From Ischnura elegans (lineage: Eukaryota > Arthropoda > Insecta > Odonata > Coenagrionidae), in assembly GCF_921293095.1 (NCBI RefSeq), contig NW_025791724.1, forward strand, positions 186,001-250,000: 64,000 nucleotides of DNA, written 5' to 3'. How positions within the stretch are numbered: the first letter of the stretch is position 1; each line of letters starts with the position of its first letter. Positions 23,363 to 32,443 of the stretch are shown piece after piece. The translations under genes and the position numbers were made by a program. The notes below the pieces were generated by a model. It was not told the origin of the DNA. It ran no database searches and was given only the letters and a program-made list of their open reading frames with translations.

Positions 23363-24660
23363 GGCATCAGCGCCTAAGTTTTTCAAGGCATCAGCGCCTG
23401 AGAATAGGGGCCTGATTTGAGAGGCATCAGCGCCTCTCAGATCTAAGCGGGACTTGGCATAAGAGCCACCCCGCTTTTCTTTCAAAGGCCAGAGACTTAG
23501 TCTTCACAAGGCATCAGCGCCTAACCTTTTCAAGGCATCAGCGCCTGAGAATAGGGGCCTGATTTGAGAGGCATCAGCGCCTCTCAGATCTAAGCGGGAC
23601 TTGGCATAAGAGCCACCCCGCTTTTCTTTCAAAGGCCAGAGACTTAGTCTTCACAAGGCATCAGCGCCTAACTTTTCAAGGCATCAGCGCCTGAGAATAG
23701 GGGCCTGATTTGAGAGGCATCAGCGCCTCTCAGATCTAAGCGGGACTTGGCGTAAGAGCCACCCCGCCTCTCTCTCAAAGGCCAGAGACTTAGTTTTTTA
23801 GGCATCAGCGCCTGAGAATAGGGGCCTGATTTGAGAGGCATCAGCGCCTGAGAATAGGGGCCTGATTTGAGAGGCATCAGCGCCTCTCAGATCTAAGCGG
23901 GACTTGGCGTAAGAGCCACCCCGCTTCTCTCTCAAAGGCCAGAGACTTAGTTTCACAAGGCATCAGCGCCTAACTTTTTCAAGGCATCAGCGCCTGAGAA
24001 TAGGGGCCTGATTTGAGGGGCATCAGCGCCTCTCAGATCTTAGCGGGACTTGGCATAAGAGCCACCCCGCTATTCTTTCAAAGGCCAGAGACTTAGTTCC
24101 ACAAGGCATCAGCGCCTAACTTTTTCAAGGCATCAGCGCCTGAGAATAGGGGCCTGATTTGAGAGGCATCAGCGCCTCTCAGATCTTAGCGGGACTTGGC
24201 ATAAGAGCCACCCCGCTTTTCTTTCAAAGGCCAGAGACTTAGTCTTCTCAAGGCATCAGCGCCTAACTTTTTCAAGGCATCAGCGCCTGAGAATAGGGGC
24301 CTGATTTGAGAGGCATCAGCGCCTCTCAGATCTAAGCGGGACTTGGCATAAGAGCCACCCCGCTTTTCTTTCAAAGGCCAGATCCGAGGCATTAGAGCCT
24401 AAATCTTCAGCGGCATCAGCGCCGCTTAGCTTTCTAGGCATCAGCGCCTAAGTTCTGAGCTTTCAAGGCATCAGCGCCTATAGGGGCCTGATCTGAGAGG
24501 CATCAGAATTCAGATCTGAGCGGCTCTTGCTTCAGAGGCCATACACATAGCTTTGCAAGGCATCAGCGCTTCTTGAACTTGGGCATCAGCGCCAAACTTC
24601 TCTAAGGCATCTGCGCCTAAAGGGGCCTCGCTTGGGCATCAGCGCCTACTAAGACTTGGC
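23363..24660 (+). repeat. ~147-bp tandem repeats in LINE-A 5' UTR
   Basis: The landmark GACTTGGC(A/G)TAAGAGCCACC occurs at 23451, 23598, 23744, 23901, 24047, 24193 and 24340, in steps of 146, 147 or (once) 157 bp. Each repeat holds about three copies of GGCATCAGCGCC (about 26 exact copies in the block). After 24400 the repeats decay. Open frames on the minus strand here are by-products of the repeat. Confidence 0.9.
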
Positions 24661-24864
24661 AAACAATTAAAAAGAGGCCTCCTTCAGCCGATTAACGGCA
24701 GCGGTGCTCGTGCTCTTGGTGCTTCACACGACCGTAGTTGACCAGCTCGCATAACGAGAAGGCCTTCGGTTGTGCTGCGTCACGGCCAACTATATTTTTG
24801 GGTTGCTCCGCATCACGGATGCCAGGCTCCGCGTCACGGGGCCTGGTAAGGCGGCGGCGGCGCG

Positions 24865-26337
24865 ATGGAACGAGTTGTCTCGCAACGGCTCATACGCCCA
24901 TTCTCATGCCCATTACCTTGCCTCTATAACCTAAGGTCTCGCGGATCTCCCACGGCAACGGCCCTACCACGGATCCCAGGATCCCCCGATGCGAAGCCGG
25001 ATGGAACAGGGGACCGGATCTCTTCTCCGCCGTCAGCGGGGCCTGAGGCCGAGTCCCCTGCATCCCCGGACTCTGTTGGGCCGTCTGCCCGGCCTAGTCC
25101 GAGGACTGTTAGCCCGGTCCCCGTCCCGCCGTCAGCGGTCGGGGCCGCTACCTCCCCAGCCGCGTCATTCTCTTTGACATCCTTCCCCAACATCTCCACG
25201 AGATCGCTCATCTCACCCTCTGCCTTCCAGCCAATCACCCCGGCGGCAACCTCTACCCCCACCATCGTAGCCACCCCGGTGGCTACAATACCATCCCTGA
25301 TGGCACTCCAAGTGCCCACCCCACCCGAGATCCTGAGCAACACATTCAGCCTCGTTAGGAGGAGGCAGCCATCCGGTGCCCAAACTCGCTCCATCCCACC
25401 TACTACGGCACCCCCCACCGTGAGACCATCCCAGACCCAATCCCCTGCAGCCCCCTCCACCCGCACCTTCCCAGTTCACATCGCCCGTCTTCCACGGTCC
25501 TGCAACCAGCGCAGCTTTTACCAAGCTTGGCGCCAGGCCTATCCGGACCTTGCAGGAGCACGGATATTCGTCAACACGGAACGGCGCACCGCAACTGTGA
25601 ACGTTGACCGTAGAGGAGTGGAGATCCTGAGGCAGGAATACAGCAGATTGGACCATGTCTTAGGGGAACCGCTCCGATACGATCTCCCCCTTGAACGGCG
25701 CCCGGTCGCGCCCCCTCCCTTACCCCCTGGTGATCTGGTTGACTTTGTCATTTTAGGAGTGGACTACGCCACGAGGGTGGACCACCTGGTGGAGCGCCTC
25801 CTGGAGCTGAACATCCCGGTAAAGGAGGCATGGAGGATCTATACACGGAGGAACAGGAAGACGACCGTCGTGAGAGTCCTCGTCCCAAGAGCCAGGATGG
25901 CGGAGTGTGGGAGGACCTTGGGGAAAGGTTTCTCACTAGACGGCCGCTTGTATCGGTGCGAGCCGGCCCGCCCACCACGAACCAGGAAGGTCACCCGCAC
26001 CCAGGAGCGGCCCCCGCCGCATGGTGCCTCTCGTGTCCAGGGGCGGCACCCTCCGCCTCGGGACACACACGAGCGCGCTGTCTCTCCGGCACGCCATGAG
26101 CGCCCGGAGGAACAGCGCCAAGTCCACACCCCTGAGGTCGATTTCTTCTCTGATCTCTTGCAGGCACAACCAGGGGACCAGCCAGCGACGAGGAACCAGG
26201 TGATCCGCTTCATGGCGCAGGTCATCCGGGACACCGTTCACCACAGCGTCGCAGAGGAGGTCGCAGACGTCATGAGGGTAGCAGCGAGGACCATCTTCGG
26301 ATGGAGAACCTACGCGGGAGCAGCGAGCAGAGTTTAA
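24865..26337 (+). CDS. LINE-A ORF1 protein (RNA-binding, Gag-like)
   Basis: 490 residues. The N-terminal half (about 1-200) is Pro/Ser/Thr-rich and probably disordered. A central part (about 205-360) contains two stretches resembling alpha/beta RNA-binding folds (ARIFVNTERRTATVNV and VDFVILGVDYATRVDHLVE), then a basic Arg/Pro segment and a C-terminal helical part. I find no CCHC zinc knuckle, unlike typical Jockey ORF1. It would coat LINE RNA in a ribonucleoprotein. The stop codon lies 7 bases before the ORF2 ATG, so ORF2 may be made by reinitiation. The exact start codon is uncertain. Confidence 0.8.
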   Translation: MERVVSQRLIRPFSCPLPCLYNLRSRGSPTATALPRIPGSPDAKPDGTGDRISSPPSAGPEAESPASPDSVGPSARPSPRTVSPVPVPPSAVGAATSPAASFSLTSFPNISTRSLISPSAFQPITPAATSTPTIVATPVATIPSLMALQVPTPPEILSNTFSLVRRRQPSGAQTRSIPPTTAPPTVRPSQTQSPAAPSTRTFPVHIARLPRSCNQRSFYQAWRQAYPDLAGARIFVNTERRTATVNVDRRGVEILRQEYSRLDHVLGEPLRYDLPLERRPVAPPPLPPGDLVDFVILGVDYATRVDHLVERLLELNIPVKEAWRIYTRRNRKTTVVRVLVPRARMAECGRTLGKGFSLDGRLYRCEPARPPRTRKVTRTQERPPPHGASRVQGRHPPPRDTHERAVSPARHERPEEQRQVHTPEVDFFSDLLQAQPGDQPATRNQVIRFMAQVIRDTVHHSVAEEVADVMRVAARTIFGWRTYAGAASRV

Positions 26338-26344
26338 ACCAATC

Positions 26345-29302
26345 ATGGCTGAGTCCCCAAAAGTGTCGTTCCTGAATATTAACGGAGCTGTGACCCAAAA
26401 ACGGTCACTGCTCCGGGAACACATTAGGAGCAGGAAGGTCGCCATCATGGGGCTGGTGGAGACCTTCCTTAAACCCTCCATTAAAATCAAAATCTCTGGC
26501 TTCCAGGAGTTCTCCGTGCCGAGGACAAAACCACGATCCGGTGGAGTCGCCATATTGATCCGCTCCGACCTTGCGGCCAAACATCTGGACATCCCGGAGA
26601 ACTGCCTGCCAGAGGGGAACGACGCTGTGATGGCGAGTGTGCGGCTCGGACAGAAAGACGTGCAGATCTGCGTAGTCTACTGCAGACCACGAGCGCCGCT
26701 ACCGATGAAGCTCCTGGACTTCATCGTGGACAGCAAGAAGCCCACAATACTCCTCGGGGACTTCAACGCTCGCCATCACGCCTTCAGGGACCACGCCACC
26801 ACAGCGAAGGGCCGCCATCTCCTTTCCTTCCTCCTCCGCAGCCCCTTGGTGCGGCTGGACATCCCTTCCCCCACGTCCATAGGAAGAGGAGCCTCCAACC
26901 CCGACCACGCAATCGTCACGAGTGACCTTATGCCTCAGTGCGGACGGGTCAACGTAGACGATTGCATTACATCTGATCACCTCCCGTTCTCCTTTTCTTT
27001 CAGGTGGGTGAGACAACGAGGGACCTGCATCATCGAGAGGCCGGACTGGAAGAAAGTGGACTGGGAAGCTTTCAACAGGACTGTGCAAGCCAAAACAGAA
27101 GGCATTGGAAAACTACACAACGTACCGGAAGTAGACGCTGCAATAGAAACTGTGGAGAAAGCATTCGCCGAAGCAGCCAAGGCAATCCCAGTGAAGAAAA
27201 TTGACACCGCCTGCCCACCGCTTGCCCCACACATAGTGAAGCTCATCAAAGGAAAGAGGGCGCTCTACCGAGAATGGATCCGGAACAGAGACCCGGTAGT
27301 AAAACAAGAGTGGAACAGGCAAAACGCTATCATCCGCAGGAGTGCGATCGAGACGAAAGAAAAAGCCTGGGAAAGGGCCTGCAAAAACCTCGACTACCGG
27401 GACGGCGGCGCGTTCTGGAGGAAATTCAAGATGCTGACAGGACAGTGTACCCAGACGCACACCTCACTGAAGGGTCCCGACGACAACCCCATAGCAGAGC
27501 CATCCGAGAAGGCAGAGGAATTCCGGAGAGTACTGCAAGAAGTTTACTCGCCGATGAAAGACCCCCTGTTCAACAAAAAGAACATGGAAACTTGTTCCTT
27601 CCACGCCAGATGGAAGAAGGGGCGATTCCTGCCACGGGAAGAATTACCTGAGGAGAGGGAAAGGACGGGCATCCTCAGAAGTATCACCGAGGAGGACATG
27701 GCATCTGCTAAACCGAGGAAAAACAAGGCACCCGGCGAAGATGGTATAAAAACCATACACCTCTCGCACTCACCAGCGTGCCTACAACCTCTAAAGAACA
27801 TCTTCAACACAGCGCTGGCACTGGGATACTACCCCAAAGCTTGGAAGAAAATGACTATGATCATGATACCCAAGCCAGGCAAAGACAGCTCCAAAGCGGA
27901 GAACTACCGGCCGATAAGCCTGACCAGCACCATTGGGAAATGGTTTGAGAGGATCATCGTGCAGCGCCTGACCAAACTACTGGAGGAAAACGGAGCACTA
28001 CCACAACTCCAGTACGGATTCAGACCACACCGGTGCACCACGGACCCCCTCACTCTCCTCACCAGCACAGCAGCAGAAGGGATCAACAGGAACAGATACA
28101 CAGCAGCACTGTTCCTGGACATAGAAAGGGCTTTCGACAGCGTATGGCACGACGGGCTTATGTACAAGCTTGAGAAGCTGCCCGGGATGGAGCAGGACCT
28201 CCTGAGGCTGATAAACTGTTTCATCAGAAACAGAAGCGCGAAGGTCAGAGTCGGGCCCCAGCTCTCCTCCGCTTTCCCCCTACAAGCCGGCGTACCCCAG
28301 GGAACCGTGCTATCCCCCCTACTCTTCTCGCTGTACTGCCACGACATACCCACGGACAGGAAACAGAGAAAAACCGTGGAAGTAATACAGTATGCCGACG
28401 ACACTGCCCTATGGAGCACAGCCCTGACACCGCGGACGGCGGTAAACAACATGCAGACCATGCTGTCACGCCTGGAAAAATGGTTCAAGGACTGGAGAGT
28501 GAGGCCAAATCCGAAGAAGACGCAGCTAATCATCATCAAGCCCTTAGGGAAGAAATTCTACCAACAACACCAGGTGACCCTATGGAACCAAAGGGTCTCC
28601 CAGTCCACCACAGCCACCTACCTAGGAGTCCTAATTGATCAGAACCTCACTTTCAGGAAACATGTCGCAGACATCATGGCGAGATGCAACAGAAGGAGTA
28701 ACCTCATCCGCGCAGTCAGAGCAAGGGGGCGCGGAGTATCAGAGAGGTGCGGCCTGCTCCTATACAAATCTTTCATTAGACCAGTTATGGAGTACGCCGC
28801 ACTTGCTGTGCTCCCGTACAACAATTCCCTTCAGAGATACGCCTCGTTTGAAAGGCGTGTCCTACGTCAAACCTTCTTGTTGCACCCTCGCACCAGCAGG
28901 AAGCACGTCTACGAAGTCACTAATATCGAGCCTCTCCTCCACAGATTATGCCGGCTAAGGAGTAACACCGCTGGGAGGATCGCAGAGCACAATCCACGAC
29001 TTTTCGGCGACATTATGCTTCCTGGGAACGGAGTCGTCACCAGATCCATCAAGCAGAAGCTATACTCCGCTCCCAGATTCATCAGCGACCACCTTCACCT
29101 ATTCCTGCCCGACGTTCAACTGCCTCCGTCATCGTCCATTTCACCAGTGATTCCCGCCCCCGAGACGTTGACAATCACCCCAGGACTCCCTCTGCGACCC
29201 AAGAAACGGAGGCCAAAGAAGAACATCAGAACACTGAACCCCCAACCCAGTGAGGAAGACAGTGTCCTAGTGCCCCCGCCCCCCCCAGTGCTCCCCAAGT
29301 GA
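26345..29302 (+). CDS. LINE-A ORF2: AP endonuclease-reverse transcriptase
   Basis: 985 residues with no interruption. The N-terminal apurinic-type endonuclease has LNING (~10-14), the catalytic Glu in GLVETF, GDFN (138-141) and SDH (210-212). The reverse transcriptase follows, with IPKPGK, YRPISL, DIERAFDSVWH, AGVPQGTVLSPLLFSLY and the catalytic YADD (683-686). The C-terminal part carries the usual Jockey-type thumb region and a Pro-rich end. It nicks target DNA and primes reverse transcription there. All key residues appear present, so the element may be active. Confidence 0.95.
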   Translation: MAESPKVSFLNINGAVTQKRSLLREHIRSRKVAIMGLVETFLKPSIKIKISGFQEFSVPRTKPRSGGVAILIRSDLAAKHLDIPENCLPEGNDAVMASVRLGQKDVQICVVYCRPRAPLPMKLLDFIVDSKKPTILLGDFNARHHAFRDHATTAKGRHLLSFLLRSPLVRLDIPSPTSIGRGASNPDHAIVTSDLMPQCGRVNVDDCITSDHLPFSFSFRWVRQRGTCIIERPDWKKVDWEAFNRTVQAKTEGIGKLHNVPEVDAAIETVEKAFAEAAKAIPVKKIDTACPPLAPHIVKLIKGKRALYREWIRNRDPVVKQEWNRQNAIIRRSAIETKEKAWERACKNLDYRDGGAFWRKFKMLTGQCTQTHTSLKGPDDNPIAEPSEKAEEFRRVLQEVYSPMKDPLFNKKNMETCSFHARWKKGRFLPREELPEERERTGILRSITEEDMASAKPRKNKAPGEDGIKTIHLSHSPACLQPLKNIFNTALALGYYPKAWKKMTMIMIPKPGKDSSKAENYRPISLTSTIGKWFERIIVQRLTKLLEENGALPQLQYGFRPHRCTTDPLTLLTSTAAEGINRNRYTAALFLDIERAFDSVWHDGLMYKLEKLPGMEQDLLRLINCFIRNRSAKVRVGPQLSSAFPLQAGVPQGTVLSPLLFSLYCHDIPTDRKQRKTVEVIQYADDTALWSTALTPRTAVNNMQTMLSRLEKWFKDWRVRPNPKKTQLIIIKPLGKKFYQQHQVTLWNQRVSQSTTATYLGVLIDQNLTFRKHVADIMARCNRRSNLIRAVRARGRGVSERCGLLLYKSFIRPVMEYAALAVLPYNNSLQRYASFERRVLRQTFLLHPRTSRKHVYEVTNIEPLLHRLCRLRSNTAGRIAEHNPRLFGDIMLPGNGVVTRSIKQKLYSAPRFISDHLHLFLPDVQLPPSSSISPVIPAPETLTITPGLPLRPKKRRPKKNIRTLNPQPSEEDSVLVPPPPPVLPK

Positions 29303-29331
29303 TACCAGTGATGGAGTAGAGACAATCTACC

Positions 29332-29403
29332 CTTTATTTATTTATTTATTTAATTATTTATTTATTTATTTATTTATCTATTTATCTATTTATTACTATT
29401 TAT
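29332..29403 (+). repeat. TTTA microsatellite in LINE-A 3' UTR
   Basis: A run of mostly TTTA units with ATCTA variants, followed at ~29448 by a short TA repeat. Confidence 0.9.
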
Positions 29404-29646
29404 TTGGACCCCCAGTGAATTCAGAGAAAAGACTATATTTGTTAATTATATATATATATATATTTCTGTTATCATATTAACGTATTTTATCCTTGGCACG
29501 TTGATACTTCATAGTTTATTGTACCGTGGTGGCCTGACGGCGGTTTTACGGGTTTCCCGCCGTCCTTAGGGCAAATGCCGGGCCTATACCACTCCCGTAC
29601 CAGTGTTCAACCCCAGTAGTGCTGAAGAGACGAAAGTCTAAACGGC

Positions 29647-29718
29647 TGCACGAGAATTTTTGTATATATTGTTATTGTTGCTGTCATATTTTATGTATTG
29701 TTATTCTCGTGCAATAAA
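29647..29718 (+). other. LINE-A 3' UTR hairpin and polyadenylation signal
   Basis: TGCACGAGAAT (29647-29657) and ATTCTCGTGCA (29703-29713) are perfect 11-bp inverted repeats with a 45-base loop, directly against AATAAA (29713-29718). A second hairpin GACGGCGG/CCGCCGTC lies at 29536-29564. They are likely reverse-transcriptase recognition structures. Confidence 0.6.
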
Positions 29719-29777
29719 CATTGTTGAACTGAACTGAAAAATTTTCATTCTCGCTGCTACGCAACGTTGGTACCAAC

Positions 29778-30149
29778 ATGCCACCCAAGACTAGCGGAAA
29801 GGCTGCCAAGAAGGCCGGCAAGGCCCAGAAGAACATCTCCAAGGGAGACAAGAAGAAGAAGCGCAGGAGGAAGGAGAGCTACGCAATCTACATCTACAAG
29901 GTCTTGAAGCAGGTCCACCCTGACACCGGTATCTCCTCCAAGGCCATGAACATCATGAACTCCTTCGTCAACGACATCTTCGAGAGGATCGCCGCCGAGG
30001 CTTCCCGTCTCGCTCATTACAACAAGCGCTCCACCATCACCTCCAGGGAGGTGCAGACCGCCGTCAGGCTCCTGCTCCCCGGTGAACTGGCCAAGCACGC
30101 CGTGTCTGAGGGCACCAAGGCTGTGACCAAGTACACCAGCTCCAAGTAA
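29778..30149 (+). CDS. H2B: Histone H2B, unit 1
   Basis: 123 residues, [20 protein letters not shown] through [12 protein letters not shown], the insect replication-dependent form, with the basic tail, histone fold and alpha-C helix with the ubiquitinated C-terminal lysine region. It dimerises with H2A. The coding region and stem-loop are intact. The promoter is not: LINE-A lies 41 bases upstream of the ATG and separates the TATA box (22263) from the cap region. Expression would need a LINE-borne or TATA-less start. Confidence 0.98.
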   Translation: MPPKTSGKAAKKAGKAQKNISKGDKKKKRRRKESYAIYIYKVLKQVHPDTGISSKAMNIMNSFVNDIFERIAAEASRLAHYNKRSTITSREVQTAVRLLLPGELAKHAVSEGTKAVTKYTSSK

Positions 30150-30170
30150 ATTACTTGGTAGCGCCCCAAC

Positions 30171-30186
30171 GGCCCTTTTTAGGGCC
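30171..30186 (+). terminator. Histone 3' stem-loop of H2B, unit 1
   Basis: GGCCCTTTTTAGGGCC has a perfect 6-bp stem and TTTT loop, 21 bases after the H2B stop. Confidence 0.94.
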
Positions 30187-31090
30187 CTACATCATTCAGT
30201 GTGATGTTTCCATTGCTTACTTCAACGACAAAAACGAAGTTCCACTTTAAAATTCACAACGGTAGTCCATATCTCATTTTCAGTGCTCAGAAGGTCCTAA
30301 TTGTTATGATTACTCCTTGGTTGCCATAGCAACAGATTGTTGATCATTCATCAGTTATTTCATTCCAACAGTCGGTGATTGTTGGCGTCGCATTGTCAAA
30401 GCGAAGTGTGACGGTGTCTCCGGGCTCTCTCAAATGTTCAAGTTCAAAAATCGTTTTTCCACGAGCATAACAGATACAATGTTCCCACAAATTAATAATT
30501 TATGCAACATTATTTTCTCTTTCCTTATCTTCATGGCAGATGTTTTTCCTTTCCCTCTATCGCGTACATGAATTTCTACTATCGCTATATGTAAAGTCCT
30601 CCGTAACGTCTCCACAGTTCCTCGTTGCATGACAATCCGTCCAGTGCGTTCAAATTTTGTCTACTTGCAGCCGCACGAGACGATCGTTAACGTTATTTCC
30701 TTGTTATGACAACAAAAGGCACTTTGTAACTCAGAAAACTGGTGGGACTGTTTCTCTTACGTCAAACCGTTTGTCCGTTATTCCATCATTTTCAGTTCAC
30801 TCCATATTCCACGTTGGCAGCCCATTGTAATCCATCTTCGAAAGCCTCTACTTTGTCACGGGAGGTCCGCGCTTCAGCTGTCTTCCTTTCCGCAACATTT
30901 ATGAAAACTAACTCTTACAGATCCATTTCCGAAACTGATACTTTTGAAATGGAAATTTTTTATGCGCCGTTGATGCTCAATTTCATTCCTGTATGACATT
31001 TCACTCCAAATTGTTACAAAGTCAGATAGTGAACTATCGAATCTAATCACCGAATGAGTATAACATTCTTCAAAAGCCATACATATCTTC
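30187..31090. other. H2B-5S spacer, unit 1 to unit 2
   Basis: 904 bp with no gene seen. It contains a perfect RFX-type X-box at 30320-30333. The last ~50 bp before the 5S would hold any upstream 5S promoter element; none is obvious. Confidence 0.6.
30320..30333. promoter_or_regulatory. RFX-like X-box downstream of H2B, unit 1
   Basis: GTTGCCATAGCAAC is an exact match to GTNRCC(N0-3)RGYAAC and a near-perfect palindrome. It is also present in unit 2 (55712-55725). Confidence 0.4.
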
Positions 31091-31210
31091 GCCAACGGCC
31101 ATACCACGTTGAATACACCGGTTCTCGTCCGATCACCGAAGTTAAGCAACGTCGGGCCCGGATAGTACTTGGATGGGTGACCGCCTGGGAACACCGGGTG
31201 CTGTTGGTAT
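31091..31210 (+). rRNA. 5S rRNA: 5S ribosomal RNA gene, unit 2 (intact)
   Basis: 120 nt beginning GCCAACGGCCATACCACG and ending GGGTGCTGTTGGTAT, the only complete main-type 5S in the window. Helix I (nt 1-9 with 110-118) and helix II (ACGTTG with CAACGT) both form. The Pol III internal control region is present: box A AAGTTAAGCAACG and box C TGGATGGGTGACCGCC. It is a component of the large ribosomal subunit. The other two main-type 5S genes here are interrupted at their 5' ends by elements. The 3' end is assigned by length and helix pairing. Confidence 0.96.
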
Positions 31211-31213
31211 CAC

Positions 31214-31226
31214 TTTTTATTTTTTT
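31214..31226 (+). terminator. Pol III T-run terminator of 5S, unit 2
   Basis: TTTTT, one A, then a run of seven Ts, four bases after the 5S end. Confidence 0.85.
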
Positions 31227-32428
31227 CCCCTATCCTTATGATAACTAATTACAAGTTATTCACCACATGCATGCGTTGAAGGATGTGCATTGCATTTTCT
31301 TTCGCGTGAAATGGCAGTACTCCCACTTCCTTCAAGTGAAACGATTGAAACACGCCACTTCAGTTTTCCCAGTTAACTTTTCCTTATCGCGCAGAACGCT
31401 GCCTTTGTGCAGTCCATGCCATTTCTTAGGCCCATACCATTCCTTCCGTATTCTACACGTAAGTTACTCACATCGTACATACTGAAAAAAATCATATCGC
31501 TCGAGTAAATTCCGTAAGTGTAGTAAATGACATCTCATGAAGGAAACGTCGGTGATTACAGCGAAAATTATATTGTTCCACGAACGATCGATATAACTTT
31601 TTTATTCACCACTCTTGGATAATATATTTCTGTTCCTAGGTTGATACATTCGTTATGTCATTCATAGAGAAACCGCGCTTAAAACAGTCAAGCCCGGAAA
31701 ATTTAAATAAAGTAATGTAACGCCGAACAATATACTTCTCGAAATTATTCCTTGAGAGAACTGCTTTTCCTGTCTGCATTCCATAATGCTCCATTTCCAG
31801 CGAATCCATTTTTAAAATTGAATGCATACCCAAAATAATTTCGATCATGAAACAGTTGACACAACAACAGGCGACATTTACTAAGCGATGGGAGCTGAAA
31901 GAAATCGCCATTACAGTAACAAGCACACCGTTGCTACAGACATTTTTCAGAAACACATTTTCAAATATCGAGTACATGAAATAACGGAATTGAGAGACAC
32001 TAAAGCACATCCGACTACTGCGGGAAACTGGCAACTATTAAACTTAAAAAAATATTTTAACTCAGCTACCACGAGCTATGCATTGCCAGAAAATGCCGAG
32101 AAAAATTCTTTAAAAAAAGAAGACGAAGGTCAATTTGTGAAATGCTTTCAACGATTAGTATTCTCCTTTTAGATTTTCTGGAAACGAAAATTAATTCATA
32201 GCGTAATAATTAAAACCCTGCTACGTGCGATTCCCTTCATTAACCGGATCGGCTATTGATCATTCATCATTCCTTTTCTTACACGTGTGTAGCGTCAAAA
32301 GGTGGAAGATACAAACGACGTAATGTCAGCTGTCACTGACAAACTTGCAACAATGTAATAATTAATCTCGTCATCCGCATCCCGGGACAAGTATTGCATC
32401 GTGAGTGCTCAAAAAGTAACACGCGCTG

Positions 32429-32443
32429 CCGCTAGATGGTGCG
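32429..32443 (+). promoter_or_regulatory. CTCF-like motif 1, unit 2
   Basis: CCGCTAGATGGTGCG, unchanged from unit 1. Confidence 0.45.

Larger units (their letters stand above)
22291..29736 (+). mobile_element. LINE-A: full-length two-ORF non-LTR retrotransposon, Jockey-like
   Basis: A 7446-bp insertion flanked by a 10-11 bp target duplication AAAAATTTTC(A) (22281-22290 and 29737-29746). Order: 5' UTR of ~2.57 kb with two stem-loop modules (22291-22800) and ~147-bp tandem repeats (about 23363-24400, decaying to 24660), ORF1 (24865-26337), ORF2 (26345-29302), and a 3' UTR with TTTA microsatellite, hairpins, AATAAA (29713-29718) and an AACTGAACTG tail. Both ORFs are uninterrupted, so it looks intact and young. 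It is absent from unit 2. Clade is judged from RT motifs only. Confidence 0.93.

Noticed and set aside
23668-24392. Minus-strand repetitive frames in the LINE-A 5' UTR
   Set aside because: A 147-bp period is divisible by three, so tandem repeats produce repeated peptides without selection.
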